Source of the DNA: Stenotrophomonas sp. ESTM1D_MKCIP4_1
GTDB taxonomy: Bacteria; Pseudomonadota; Gammaproteobacteria; Xanthomonadales; Xanthomonadaceae
Assembly (NCBI RefSeq): GCF_003086895.1
Contig: NZ_CP026004.1
Coordinates: 3,926,684 to 3,990,683 of the forward strand
Length of the DNA stretch: 64,000 nt
Direction of reading: 5' to 3'
Shown here: positions 35,094 to 44,752 of the stretch, piece after piece
Layout: each line of letters begins with the position of its first letter
Position numbering within the stretch: position 1 is the first letter of the stretch
Made by a program: the position numbers and the translations under genes
Notes under the pieces: model-generated
Databases searched by the model: none
The model's input: the letters and a program-made list of their open reading frames with translations, nothing else
Told to the model about the DNA's origin: nothing

Positions 35094-35573
35094 ATGGATC
35101 TGCGCAAAATCAAGAAGCTGATCGACCTGCTGGAAGAGTCGAACCTGGCTGAAATCGAAATCAAGGAAGGCGAAGAGTCCGTGCGCCTGTCGCGCGCCCC
35201 GGTGGCCGGCTACGCCGCCCCGATCGCTGCCCCGGTGTATGCCGCTCCGGCCGCACCCGCTGCGCAGGCCATGCCGATGCAGTCGCCGACCGAAGCCTCC
35301 ACCGGCGGCACCGCCAAGCCGGGCCCGGCGCTGCCGGAAGGCCACGTGCTGCGTTCGCCGATGGTCGGCACCTTCTACGCCTCGGCGGCCCCGGACAAGC
35401 CGGCCTTCGTCACCGTTGGCCAGCAGGTCAAGGAAGGCGAGACCCTGGCCATCATCGAAGCGATGAAGATGTTCAACCCGATCGAAGCCGACAAATCCGG
35501 CACCATCGTCGCCATCCTGGGCGAGAACGGCCAGCCGGTGGAATTCGACCAGCCGCTGTTCGTGATCGGCTGA
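35094..35573 (+). CDS. accB: Biotin carboxyl carrier protein of acetyl-CoA carboxylase
   Basis: A 159-residue carrier subunit that holds the biotin arm in fatty-acid synthesis. The N-terminal part starts [23 protein letters not shown]; an Ala/Pro-rich linker (about residues 38-78) precedes the biotinyl domain with [15 protein letters not shown], Lys125 being the biotinylated residue. It lies 10 bases upstream of accC in a standard operon. Confidence 0.98.
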   Translation: MDLRKIKKLIDLLEESNLAEIEIKEGEESVRLSRAPVAGYAAPIAAPVYAAPAAPAAQAMPMQSPTEASTGGTAKPGPALPEGHVLRSPMVGTFYASAAPDKPAFVTVGQQVKEGETLAIIEAMKMFNPIEADKSGTIVAILGENGQPVEFDQPLFVIG

Positions 35574-35583
35574 GGGGCACGCC

Positions 35584-36951
<1,368 letters not shown>

Positions 36952-36974
36952 TCGACGCCAACGGCGGGACACGA

Positions 36975-37006
36975 AAAGGGCGGGGATTTCCCCGCCCTTT
37001 TTCTTT
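36975..37006 (+). terminator. Rho-independent terminator after accC
   Basis: AAAGGGCGGGGA and TCCCCGCCCTTT form a 12-bp perfect stem with a two-base loop, followed by TTCTTTCC. It ends the aroQ-accB-accC transcript and could also serve the opposing strand. Confidence 0.9.
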
Positions 37007-37009
37007 CCT

Positions 37010-37070
37010 GTAGAGCCGGGCCCATGCTCGGCTGGCCGGAAAAAGCAGCCGGGCATGGGCCCGGCTCTAC
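37010..37070. repeat. Inverted pair of GTAG-type palindromes
   Basis: GTAGAGCCGGGCCCATGCTC begins the left copy at 37010; the right copy is its near reverse complement and ends CTAC at 37070. It separates the accC terminator from the end of the opposing gene. Confidence 0.88.
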
Positions 37071-37079
37071 AGAATCGCG

Positions 37080-37454
37080 TCAGCGCTTGTCGGCCACTTC
37101 GGCGGGAATCTGCGAATTGGCCAGCGGGCGGACACCGTTCGGCGAGGTCGGGTCGATGATCACCATGGTCTCGGTCGAACCATCGGGCCAGACCACCTGG
37201 AAGGTGCTGCCGGCCGGCAGCGAAGCGAACGGCGCACCGCTCTGCGCGCGGTACACGGCGGCCACCTGGCTGGCACCGGCGCGGCGCACGTCTTCCTGCG
37301 CCTTCACCGAGGTCAGCTCAACCTTGGAAAGGTGCCGGTAGCGATCCTCATAGGTGTCGATCATCAGCAGGCCAACCGCACCGGCCGAGTAAGCAACAAA
37401 CAATGCCACCCAGAACCAGAACTTGGCCCCGTGCAGGAATCGACGGTAGTTCAT
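37080..37454 (-). CDS. Small membrane protein of unknown function
   Basis: A 124-residue protein I do not recognise. One hydrophobic helix lies near the N-terminus (about residues 12-34, FWFWVALFVAYSAGAVGLLMI), followed by a hydrophilic domain containing TFQVVWPDGSTETMVI and ending IPAEVADKR. The ATG at 37454 overlaps the stop of the upstream gene (ATGA) and follows AGAGGAA, so it is preferred to an upstream in-frame codon. It is probably an inner-membrane protein with a periplasmic C-terminus, working with its operon partner. Confidence 0.78.
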   Translation of the reverse strand: MNYRRFLHGAKFWFWVALFVAYSAGAVGLLMIDTYEDRYRHLSKVELTSVKAQEDVRRAGASQVAAVYRAQSGAPFASLPAGSTFQVVWPDGSTETMVIIDPTSPNGVRPLANSQIPAEVADKR

Positions 37455-38416
37455 TGCCCGTTCCTCTTTCCAATCAATTGCTTGATCCATTCGTTCATCT
37501 TCCCCGCACCTTGCCGCGATACAGCAGCGTCATACACGAAATCCTGGAAATCCTGCGTCCCATCCTGCGAACAGATCCCTCCGTTCGCGCAGTAACTGTT
37601 CATCAGCACACTGTCGGCCCCACACGGTAGACCGAGCTGGCAGGCGGCCACCCGCCATGCCATCTCACTGAGCTGCTCGCCGGCCACCATGTTGGTCAAC
37701 GCCTTGTCGCCGGCCGCGCGCACGCCCATGCCCGGTGCCAGCGCCATGAAAGCTTCCGGATCGCGCGAGGTACGCACGCGTTCCACCAGATCGCGCCGGT
37801 ACTGGTCGTTGCTGTGCAGCGGTTCGCCCTCGGCAAACAGCGCTGCTTCGGCGGCCAGGTTGCCCTGCAGGGCGGCGCGGCGACGTTCGTTGAACACCAG
37901 CGACGGCCCCAGGTTGTCACCGGGCACGAAACCACCACAGCGCTGTGCCACCCGCTCGCGCGCCTGCACCATCGCCGGTGCCGCGCTCAGGCCCAGGCCG
38001 GCCAGCACGTTGTTGTCCAGGCGGTAGCCACCGGGGTCGACCGCATACTGCGCGCAGTAGTCGTAGACCCGGCTGAGCATCCAGCGCGCTTCATGGTTGC
38101 CCTGTTCGGCCTGCGCCTTCAGGCGCTGAGCGTAGGCGAACAGATCGGTCTCACCTTCGATGTCGGCGCGGATGTCCAGCGGCAGGCCGGAGGGCAATGC
38201 AGCGCTGCGCTCGAAGCCGGCCAGGCGGCGCGCGAGCGCCTCGGGCATCACCGGCGAAAGGGCGTCCTGCACACTGCCCGTGGGCACCGACAGCGACGAC
38301 CCCACCTCGTCCTGCACTGCATGGCCGTGACCACTGGCCCGATAACCGGCCACGCCCAGCACGGCCACGGCCGGCAGGACGAGCAACCAGGTTTTCAGGG
38401 TCGGGGCGAGGGCCAT
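37451..38416 (-). CDS. Exported Sel1/TPR-like helical protein of unknown function
   Basis: A 321-residue protein. ATG 38416 is chosen because it starts a signal/anchor sequence ([25 protein letters not shown]). The rest is predominantly helical and Ala-rich, with one stretch resembling a tetratricopeptide/Sel1 repeat ([31 protein letters not shown], about residues 94-124). Several cysteines occur in the C-terminal half ([20 protein letters not shown]), perhaps in disulfides. It shares an operon, with a 4-base overlap, with the small membrane protein. Function is unknown. Confidence 0.75.
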   Translation of the reverse strand: MALAPTLKTWLLVLPAVAVLGVAGYRASGHGHAVQDEVGSSLSVPTGSVQDALSPVMPEALARRLAGFERSAALPSGLPLDIRADIEGETDLFAYAQRLKAQAEQGNHEARWMLSRVYDYCAQYAVDPGGYRLDNNVLAGLGLSAAPAMVQARERVAQRCGGFVPGDNLGPSLVFNERRRAALQGNLAAEAALFAEGEPLHSNDQYRRDLVERVRTSRDPEAFMALAPGMGVRAAGDKALTNMVAGEQLSEMAWRVAACQLGLPCGADSVLMNSYCANGGICSQDGTQDFQDFVYDAAVSRQGAGKMNEWIKQLIGKRNGQ

Positions 38417-38579
38417 CGGCGGTCGGTTACGGCACGTCGGGCAGGAAGGCGCCAAGTTTAGCAAGGCCCGGAGGGGCTGTCTGAATCGGCCTTGTTCAGC
38501 TCGGATCTGCATCTCAGAGGATACGGAGACGGCCGGATGGTCTAGCATGGCCCCCTTTCCCGCGATTGCCCCCACCACC

Positions 38580-39500
38580 ATGCCGTTCCTGGAACTGACC
38601 CTGCGCTGCACCGAAGCCACCCAGCCCCGCTATGAAAATGCGCTGGAGGACGTGGGCGCGCTGGCGGTCACCCTGCTTGATGCCGAGGCTGATACCAGCA
38701 ACGAGCAGGCCATCCTCGAGCCGGGCGTGGGCGAGACCCCGCTGTGGGACACGCTGGTACTGAGCGCCCTGTTCCCGGCCGACAGCAACGCGCTGCTGCT
38801 GCTGGCCGCGCTGGAAGCGTTCGACCCCGAGCTGGACTGGACCGGCGGCAGTTTCCGCGCGGTCGAGGACGAAGACTGGGAACGCGCCTGGCTGGACCAG
38901 TTCCAGCCGATGGATTTCGGCAGCCGCACCTGGATCGTGCCGTGGAACCACGAACTGCCCGAGGCGGCCCAGGCCACCGACGCCGCCGTGGTCCGGCTGG
39001 ACCCGGGCCTGGCCTTCGGTTCGGGCACCCACCCGACCACCGCGCTGTGCCTGCGCTGGCTGGACCAGTTGGCCGTGGAAGGCCTGCTGCAGGGCCAGCG
39101 CGTGCTCGACTTCGGCTGTGGTTCGGGCATCCTCGCCCTGGCTGCGCTGAAGCTGGGCGCGGCAGACGCCATCGGCGTGGACAACGATCCGCAGGCGCTG
39201 GTGGCCACCGCCGACAATGCCGAGCGCAATGGCGAGCAGGCGCGCATGCACGTCTACCTGCCGCAGGACGAGCCGGTCGCCACGTATCCGATCGTGGTCG
39301 CCAACATTCTCGCCTCGGCACTGGATGCGCTGGCCGAGCTGCTGGCCGCGCGCGTCGCTGCCGGCGGCCGCATTGCCCTGTCGGGCATCCTGCACGGCCA
39401 GGAAGGCGAACTGCTGCAGCGCTACGCCGCGTGGTTCGACGATCTGCAGGCCACCCAGGATGGCGATTGGATGCGCATCACCGGCGTACGCCGCGCCTGA
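38580..39500 (+). CDS. prmA: Ribosomal protein L11 methyltransferase
   Basis: A 306-residue SAM-dependent methyltransferase that trimethylates L11. The start [10 protein letters not shown] is chosen because it begins the conserved N-terminal L11-binding domain (a nearby upstream ATG would add 11 non-conserved residues). The SAM motif [20 protein letters not shown], then GVDNDPQA and the late [10 protein letters not shown] are diagnostic. prmA next to fis is a conserved arrangement. Confidence 0.97.
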   Translation: MPFLELTLRCTEATQPRYENALEDVGALAVTLLDAEADTSNEQAILEPGVGETPLWDTLVLSALFPADSNALLLLAALEAFDPELDWTGGSFRAVEDEDWERAWLDQFQPMDFGSRTWIVPWNHELPEAAQATDAAVVRLDPGLAFGSGTHPTTALCLRWLDQLAVEGLLQGQRVLDFGCGSGILALAALKLGAADAIGVDNDPQALVATADNAERNGEQARMHVYLPQDEPVATYPIVVANILASALDALAELLAARVAAGGRIALSGILHGQEGELLQRYAAWFDDLQATQDGDWMRITGVRRA

Positions 39501-39542
39501 TCGTGGTTGAATGACCGCTGGATCCGAGCCTGCGCCCTGAGC

Positions 39543-40286
39543 ATGTCCGAGCCGAACCCGCCGCGTCGTCCACTGGCCACCTTCCTGCGTCCTGCGCCGG
39601 GTAACGACGCGTCGCCCGCGCCGGCACCGGAACCGGCGGACGAAGCCGCCGATGCGGCAGCCGATCAGGCCGCGACATTCGAGCAGGCCGACGAGCTGGC
39701 AGGGGATACACCGCCACCGCCGGATGCGCAGCCAAGCGATGACATGGCCGGCGAAACATCCATGGGTGCAGCACTGGCCAGCGATGCACCGAGCTTCCTC
39801 GGTGCCCGCCCGCGCGCACGCCCAACGCCGCGCTGGCATTGGGCGCTGGTCGCCGCGCTGGCGTTGCTGCTGGTGTTGCAGAGCGTAGTAGCCGATAGAA
39901 CGCGCCTGGCGGCCGACGCCGGCCACCGTGCGTGGATCAGCGCGCTGTGCGGCGTACTGCACTGCAGCCTGCCGGCATGGCGCGAACCCACGGCGCTGAC
40001 CATGACCAGCCGCGAGATCCGCCCGTTGCCCGGGCAGGCCGGCGTGCTGCAGGTACAGGCCAGCATCCGCAACGATGCGGGCTGGGCGCAGGCGTGGCCC
40101 GACCTGCGTCTGTCACTGGCCGATGCCGATGGCCGGGTGATCGGCACCGGCGTGTTTCCGCCCGCGCAGTACCTGGGCGAGCACCCGGGCGCGGCCCTGC
40201 TGGAACCGGGGCAAAGTGCACGCATCGCGTTCCGCGTGCAGGAGCCGGCGGCGTCCACGGTCGCATTCACCTTCGAGTTCCTTTGA
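39543..40286 (+). CDS. DUF3426 membrane protein lacking the usual zinc ribbon
   Basis: A 247-residue protein. A Pro/Ala/acidic N-terminal region (about residues 1-95) is followed by one membrane helix (about 98-118, WALVAALALLLVLQSVV) and a C-terminal domain typical of DUF3426 (LTMTSREIRPLPGQAGVLQVQASIRNDAGWAQAWPDLRLSL; FRVQEP). Relatives normally begin with a CxxC...CxxC zinc ribbon; none is found here or in the short upstream extension. It lies between prmA and fis, its usual neighbourhood. Function is unknown. Confidence 0.85.
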   Translation: MSEPNPPRRPLATFLRPAPGNDASPAPAPEPADEAADAAADQAATFEQADELAGDTPPPPDAQPSDDMAGETSMGAALASDAPSFLGARPRARPTPRWHWALVAALALLLVLQSVVADRTRLAADAGHRAWISALCGVLHCSLPAWREPTALTMTSREIRPLPGQAGVLQVQASIRNDAGWAQAWPDLRLSLADADGRVIGTGVFPPAQYLGEHPGAALLEPGQSARIAFRVQEPAASTVAFTFEFL

Positions 40287-40400
40287 TCGGGACGAAGCTG
40301 TCCAGCCGTGGCAGGTCGGGCACGCTCGCGCTAGACTGGCCGCCACCACCTCGTCCGGCCGCGCGCTCCGCGCGCACGGGCCACCGAATCGGGAACCCCC

Positions 40401-40676
40401 TTGAACGCAGTCCTTTCTCGTCCTGACAACAGTCGTGGCGCTGCCCGGCCACCGCTGCGTGAACACGTCGCCCAGTCCGTGCGCCGTTATCTGCGTGACC
40501 TTGATGGCTGCGACGCGGACGATGTCTACGAGATCGTGCTGCGCGAGATGGAAATTCCGTTGTTCGTGGAAGTGCTCAACCACTGCGAAGGCAACCAGAG
40601 CCGCGCGGCGGCCATGCTGGGCATCCACCGCGCCACTCTGCGCAAGAAGCTGAAGGAATACGGCATCAGCGCGTAA
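40401..40676 (+). CDS. fis: DNA-binding protein Fis
   Basis: A 91-residue nucleoid-associated protein and growth-phase regulator. The C-terminal HTH is unmistakable: [20 protein letters not shown] then [20 protein letters not shown]. The start codon is TTG at 40401 ([10 protein letters not shown]); no ATG or GTG fits upstream in frame, and a GGGAA precedes it. The final bases, including the stop and following GCGCACC, are duplicated several times in the adjoining tandem array. Confidence 0.96.
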   Translation: MNAVLSRPDNSRGAARPPLREHVAQSVRRYLRDLDGCDADDVYEIVLREMEIPLFVEVLNHCEGNQSRAAAMLGIHRATLRKKLKEYGISA

Positions 40677-41349
40677 GCGCACCGCTGTAGGTAGTGCCGG
40701 CCGCTGGCCGGCAACCCCGGTAGATCCACGCCATGCGTGGATGAATTCCCGGCGGAGTCGCAATCAGGGTCAGAGCCCTTCGCTGCGCGAAGGGATCCGA
40801 CCCCGGGGTGAGGAATACGGCATCAGCGCGTAAGCGCACCGCCGCGGGTGGTGCCGGCCGCTGGCCTGCAACCCCGGTAAATCCACCCCACGCGTCCGGT
40901 AGATCCACGCCATGCGTGGATGAATTCCCGGCGGAATCGCAATCAGGGTCAGAGCCCTTCGCTGCGCGAAGGGATCCGACCCCGGGGTGAGGAATACGGC
41001 ATCAGCGCGTAAGCGCACCGCCGCGGGTGGTGCCGGCCGCTGGCCGGCAACCCCGGTAAATCCACCCCACGCGTCCGGTAGATCCACGCCATGCGTGGAT
41101 GAATTCCCGGCGGAATCGCAATCAGGGTCAGAGCCCTTCGCTGCGCGAAGGGATCCGACCCCGGGGTGAGGAATACGGCATCAGCGCGTAAGCGCACCGC
41201 CGCGGGTGGTGCCGGCCGCTGGCCGGCAACCCCGGTAAATCCACCCCACGCGTCCGGTAGATCCACGCCATGCGTGGATGAATTCCCGGCGGAATCGCAA
41301 TCAGGATCAGGGCCCTTCGCTGTGCGAAGGGATCCGGCCCCTGGGGTGA
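40655..41349. repeat. Tandem array of palindrome-containing units that duplicate the fis 3' end
   Basis: Four direct repeats start at 40655, 40812, 40991 and 41170. The first is 157 bases; the other three are 179 bases each and almost identical. Every unit starts GGAATACGGCATCAGCGCGT, which in the first unit is the 3' end of fis, then carries a GCCGGCCGCTGGCCGGC-type palindrome, a GTAGATCCACGCCATGCGTGG palindrome, and a GGGTCAGAGCCCTTCG hairpin. Units 2-4 have an extra 22 bases containing TCCACCCCACGCGTCC. The last unit is slightly diverged at its end. No protein-coding capacity is credible here. Confidence 0.95.
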
Positions 41350-42345
41350 TCACCCACCGCCACCGGCCTTCCAGTAATACCGCACCACATGGAAGAACAC
41401 CGGCGCGGCGAAGCACACCGAGTCCAGGCGGTCGAGCATGCCGCCGTGCCCCTCGATCATGTGCCCCCAGTCCTTGATCCCGCGATCGCGCTTGATCGCC
41501 GACATCACCAGGCCGCCCCAGAATCCCATCAGGTTGATCAGCAGCGACAGACCGAATGCCTGCAGCGGGGTGAAGGGTGTGATCCACCACAGCGCTGCAC
41601 CCAGCGCGCTGGCACTGAGCACACCGCCCACGAAGCCTTCCACGGTTTTCGATGGCGACAGCTTCGGCGCAATCAGATGCTTGCCCAGCAGCTTGCCCCA
41701 GATGTACTGCAGCACGTCCGAGGACTGCACCACGATCACCAGGAACGCAAGCAGCAGCACGTTGCGGGACGGATCATGGCCGGGCACCTGCAGGTTGAGC
41801 AGCAGCGGCACGTGCGAAATGCAGAACACGCAGATCATCAGGCCCCACTGCACCTTGGCCGTGCGTTCCAGATAATGCGTGGTATCGCCACCGATGGTTG
41901 AAAGAATCGGCAGGAACAGGAACGCGTACACCGGAATCAGCAGCGTGTACATGCCGTACCAGTCGATCCACACCAGGTAGTACTGCCACGGCAGCACGAT
42001 GTAGAACGCGGCCAGCAGCGCGTAGTAATCCCCCGAGCGCGTGGGCGCCAGGGTGATGAACTCGCGCAGCGCGAACAGCGAGATGATGGCAAACAGCACG
42101 ATCACCCCGGCGCGGCCGAACAGCAGCGCAGCACCCACCACGATCGCCATCACCCACCACGCGCGGATGCGCGAGACCAGGTTGGCGATGACCGCGCTGG
42201 GCTGCCCGCGCTGGCGCCAGCGCAGCGTCTCCGATACCAGCGTCGCCAGCACCAGCACCGCACCAACGCCCGCAAACAGCAGGCCGGTCTGCTGGCCGAC
42301 GCTCTGCGTGGCCAGGTCACCCGAGACATCCAGCACGAAGCTCAT
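41350..42345 (-). CDS. Phosphatidate cytidylyltransferase (CdsA/YnbB-like)
   Basis: A 331-residue polytopic membrane enzyme making CDP-diacylglycerol from phosphatidate and CTP. It has about eight membrane segments and a perfect Cds signature near the C-terminus: SAIKRDRGIKDWGHMIEG then HGGMLDRLDS, plus KLSPSKTVEGFVGG. It is the last gene of a six-gene operon and overlaps the acyltransferase stop (ATGA). As it sits with a CDP-alcohol phosphatidyltransferase and two phosphatase/hydrolase fusions, it is probably the dedicated counterpart of E. coli YnbB rather than housekeeping CdsA. Confidence 0.92.
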   Translation of the reverse strand: MSFVLDVSGDLATQSVGQQTGLLFAGVGAVLVLATLVSETLRWRQRGQPSAVIANLVSRIRAWWVMAIVVGAALLFGRAGVIVLFAIISLFALREFITLAPTRSGDYYALLAAFYIVLPWQYYLVWIDWYGMYTLLIPVYAFLFLPILSTIGGDTTHYLERTAKVQWGLMICVFCISHVPLLLNLQVPGHDPSRNVLLLAFLVIVVQSSDVLQYIWGKLLGKHLIAPKLSPSKTVEGFVGGVLSASALGAALWWITPFTPLQAFGLSLLINLMGFWGGLVMSAIKRDRGIKDWGHMIEGHGGMLDRLDSVCFAAPVFFHVVRYYWKAGGGG

Positions 42346-42971
42346 GCGCGGCCTCCGTTCGGTGCCAGGTCCAGCAGCGCCTGGCGGCTGCGCGCCAGGA
42401 AGGCCGCCTTGTCCTCATCGGCCTGCAGCCGCAGCGGCGTGCCGAACGTAGCCGTGCACAGCAGGGGCAGCGGCAGGAAGCGCCCCTTGGGCATCACCCG
42501 CTTCAGGTTGTCGATCCACACCGGCACGAACTCCAGTTCCGGCCGCTGCCGCGCCAGGTGGTAGATGCCACTCTTGAAAGGCAGCAGGGGTTCTTCGCCG
42601 ATGTTGCGCGTCCCTTCGGGAAACAGGATGAGCGAGCATCCTTCATCCACGGCGTCGCGCAGCACCTGCAGCGGGTCCTGCTGGCGCCGCGCGGCTTCGC
42701 GTTCCACCAGCACGCCGTTGAACACCGCGTCGATCAGGTAGCGGCGCAGCGCGTCGCCCTGCCAATACTCGGCCGCGGCGACCGGCCGCACCTGGCGCCG
42801 CAGTGCGGGCGGCATCGACGACCAGATCAGCACGAAATCGCCATGGCTGGCGTGGTTGCCGTAGTACACGCGATGTTCGCTGGACGGCGCGCAGCCGATC
42901 CACAGTGCGCGCGCGCCTGTCACCACATGGATGGCGCCACTGCAGGCGCGGGCGATGAGTTCAGCAAACAT
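42342..42971 (-). CDS. PlsC-type lysophospholipid acyltransferase
   Basis: A 209-residue acyltransferase. It has the catalytic NHASHGD motif (His40, Asp45; HxxxxD) and the substrate-binding FPEGTRN motif at residues 117-123. It would add an acyl chain to a lyso-lipid or glycerophosphate derivative. It overlaps the following cytidylyltransferase gene by four bases and follows the small membrane protein by 12 bases. Its presence in the operon supplies the phosphatidate-like substrate for CDP-diglyceride formation. Confidence 0.92.
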   Translation of the reverse strand: MFAELIARACSGAIHVVTGARALWIGCAPSSEHRVYYGNHASHGDFVLIWSSMPPALRRQVRPVAAAEYWQGDALRRYLIDAVFNGVLVEREAARRQQDPLQVLRDAVDEGCSLILFPEGTRNIGEEPLLPFKSGIYHLARQRPELEFVPVWIDNLKRVMPKGRFLPLPLLCTATFGTPLRLQADEDKAAFLARSRQALLDLAPNGGRA

Positions 42972-42983
42972 GGTTCCCTTCCT

Positions 42984-43421
42984 TCAGGTCTGCGGCCAGA
43001 GCACGGCCAGCAGCAGCACCGAAAACTGCAGCAGCGTGGCCACGTACTGCCGCACCAGCAGCCGGCGCATGCCGGCCCAGCGTGCATCCCAGCCGCGTAC
43101 CGGCCCCTGCGCGTCGCGGCGGCGCAGGCCAGCGGTGTGCAGGGCCGCGTCCACCCGCTCGGCAGCAGCGTCGCCGTGCAGGTGTTCGCGCAGCAGCAGC
43201 TGCACCAGGCTGGCGTCGAGGTGCACGCGAACCGCGTACCACGCCTGCACCACACCTGCTGCCACGCTCAGCAACAGCAGGCCAGCGGCGAACATCGCCA
43301 GCCCAGGCTCTATGCCCAGCAACAACAGCGCCACCAGCAGCAGGCCCAGTGACAGCGCGGCCGGCAACCGGCCCTGGCGCAGCAGCAGGAGCATCATCGG
43401 CAGATCGGCAGCGGTGCTCAT
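42984..43421 (-). CDS. Small integral membrane protein of the lipid operon
   Basis: A 145-residue protein with two adjacent strongly hydrophobic segments (about residues 20-38 and 41-60) and a third at the C-terminus (about 127-142), separated by an amphipathic region. I cannot assign a family. Its ATG overlaps the stop of the PAP2-phosphatase gene by four bases (ATGA), so it is translated together with the lipid enzymes and is likely a component or scaffold of that pathway. Confidence 0.8.
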   Translation of the reverse strand: MSTAADLPMMLLLLRQGRLPAALSLGLLLVALLLLGIEPGLAMFAAGLLLLSVAAGVVQAWYAVRVHLDASLVQLLLREHLHGDAAAERVDAALHTAGLRRRDAQGPVRGWDARWAGMRRLLVRQYVATLLQFSVLLLAVLWPQT

Positions 43422-44752
43422 GCAGTGTTCTCCCGTGCGGCGGCGGCCGCGATGGCCTGTAGATGAACGTCATGCAGGACGATGGACGGTCGTGCGGCAC
43501 GCACCCGTGCCACCGCTTCGGAAGGGCTGCACACCCGCCCGGTGCGCAGCAGCCAGGTGGCCACGCTGGCCGCACTGCGCGAATAGCCCAGCGCGCAGCA
43601 CACCAGCAGCGGGCCCTGCGCACGCAGGGCTTCAATGGCATCGGCAGCCTCGGCCAACTGTGCCGGTGCAGGCGGCACGAGGTCCAGCATCGGCACGCCG
43701 GCATAGGCCGCGCCCGGCGCGGAACAGGACAGCTCGGCACAGGTATCGACCACGCCACGCAACGGCGAAGGCAGCGCGGCGCAGGGAATACGCCCCAGCC
43801 ATACCCCGCCTGCCACCTCCACCGGCTGCGGCGCAGCGCGCGTCCACCATCGCGAATTGATCCAGGCGGCGGCCAGGTACGGCGCCAGCAGCCAGCGCGC
43901 GGCCATCGTCAGTCGCCCATCTGCGCGCTTCTGGAACACCGCCGTGCCCAGCCCGGCATAGGCCAACGCCACCAGCAGCAGCGACACCACCGGCCACAGC
44001 AGCCACAGTGCCGCACCCCGCAGCACCACCACCGGCACCAGCAGGACCGCCGCGCCCAGCAGGTACAGCAGCGCCAGCCGCCAGCGCTGCGGCGTGCGCG
44101 CAGTGCGCCAGGCCCGCAGCGGCGGCGTGCCCTGCTCCGGCCACAGCCATACGCACAGCCAGCCGGCCAGCAGGCCGGTCGGCACATCGATGAAGTGGTG
44201 CTGGAACGTGGTCAGCACCGAAAAGCCGATCAGCAGCGCCCACCCGTGCAGCAGCCAGCGCCACGCGCCCTGCAGGTACTGCGCGTACTTCACCCACAGC
44301 ACGATCAGCAGCACGATGTGCAGCGAAGGGGCCTGGTTGAACGGTTTGTCGAAGCCCAGCAATACGTCGAACAGCCAGCCGAACACGCCGTCGATCTCCG
44401 GGCGCTGGAAGCTGAAGCGCAGCGGCCACAGCAGGAAGCAGGCCACCGCGATGACCTGGGCGCTGAACAGCCGCAGCGCATGCCGATCCAGTTCCAGGCG
44501 CCGCCGGCACAGGAAGAACGAGACCGCGTAGAACAGGTCGATCGACCAGTACGGCACGATGGTCCATGCCACGAACGGGATATGCGCTTCCCAGCCGAAT
44601 GCCATCACCGGCACGACGGCGTGGCGGCCAGCCATCCAGTTGGCAAAGCCATAACTGGCGAAGAAGAACGGACCCAGCAGTACCAGCCACAGCAGGGCGC
44701 GCCGCCAGGGGCGCCCTTCCGTGGCCAATGGGGTTGCAGCCAGCGTCGCCAT
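43418..44752 (-). CDS. PAP2 phosphatase fused to dual-specificity phosphatase (YnbD-like)
   Basis: A 444-residue membrane protein with two phosphatase modules. The N-terminal PAP2-type module has the segments NQAPSLH and FQHHFIDVPTG with several membrane helices (about residues 15-290). The C-terminal module (about 310-444) is a dual-specificity/tyrosine phosphatase domain with CALGYSR, nucleophile Cys386 and Arg392. The same domain pair is found in E. coli YnbD. ATG 44752 overlaps the upstream stop as TGATG. It may remove a phosphate from a phosphatidyl-polyol phosphate, by analogy with phosphatidylinositol or phosphatidylglycerol phosphate phosphatases. Confidence 0.9.
   Translation of the reverse strand: MATLAATPLATEGRPWRRALLWLVLLGPFFFASYGFANWMAGRHAVVPVMAFGWEAHIPFVAWTIVPYWSIDLFYAVSFFLCRRRLELDRHALRLFSAQVIAVACFLLWPLRFSFQRPEIDGVFGWLFDVLLGFDKPFNQAPSLHIVLLIVLWVKYAQYLQGAWRWLLHGWALLIGFSVLTTFQHHFIDVPTGLLAGWLCVWLWPEQGTPPLRAWRTARTPQRWRLALLYLLGAAVLLVPVVVLRGAALWLLWPVVSLLLVALAYAGLGTAVFQKRADGRLTMAARWLLAPYLAAAWINSRWWTRAAPQPVEVAGGVWLGRIPCAALPSPLRGVVDTCAELSCSAPGAAYAGVPMLDLVPPAPAQLAEAADAIEALRAQGPLLVCCALGYSRSAASVATWLLRTGRVCSPSEAVARVRAARPSIVLHDVHLQAIAAAAARENTA

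Noticed and set aside
40655..41349. Possible CRISPR array because of regular direct repeats.
   Set aside because: The repeats abut each other with no unique spacers, the unit is 179 bases and contains palindromes, and no cas genes are present.
40666..41590. Repeated minus-strand open frames with the text MDLPDAWGGFTGVAGQRP and similar.
   Set aside because: They arise only because the DNA array repeats; the text is a translation of REP palindromes.
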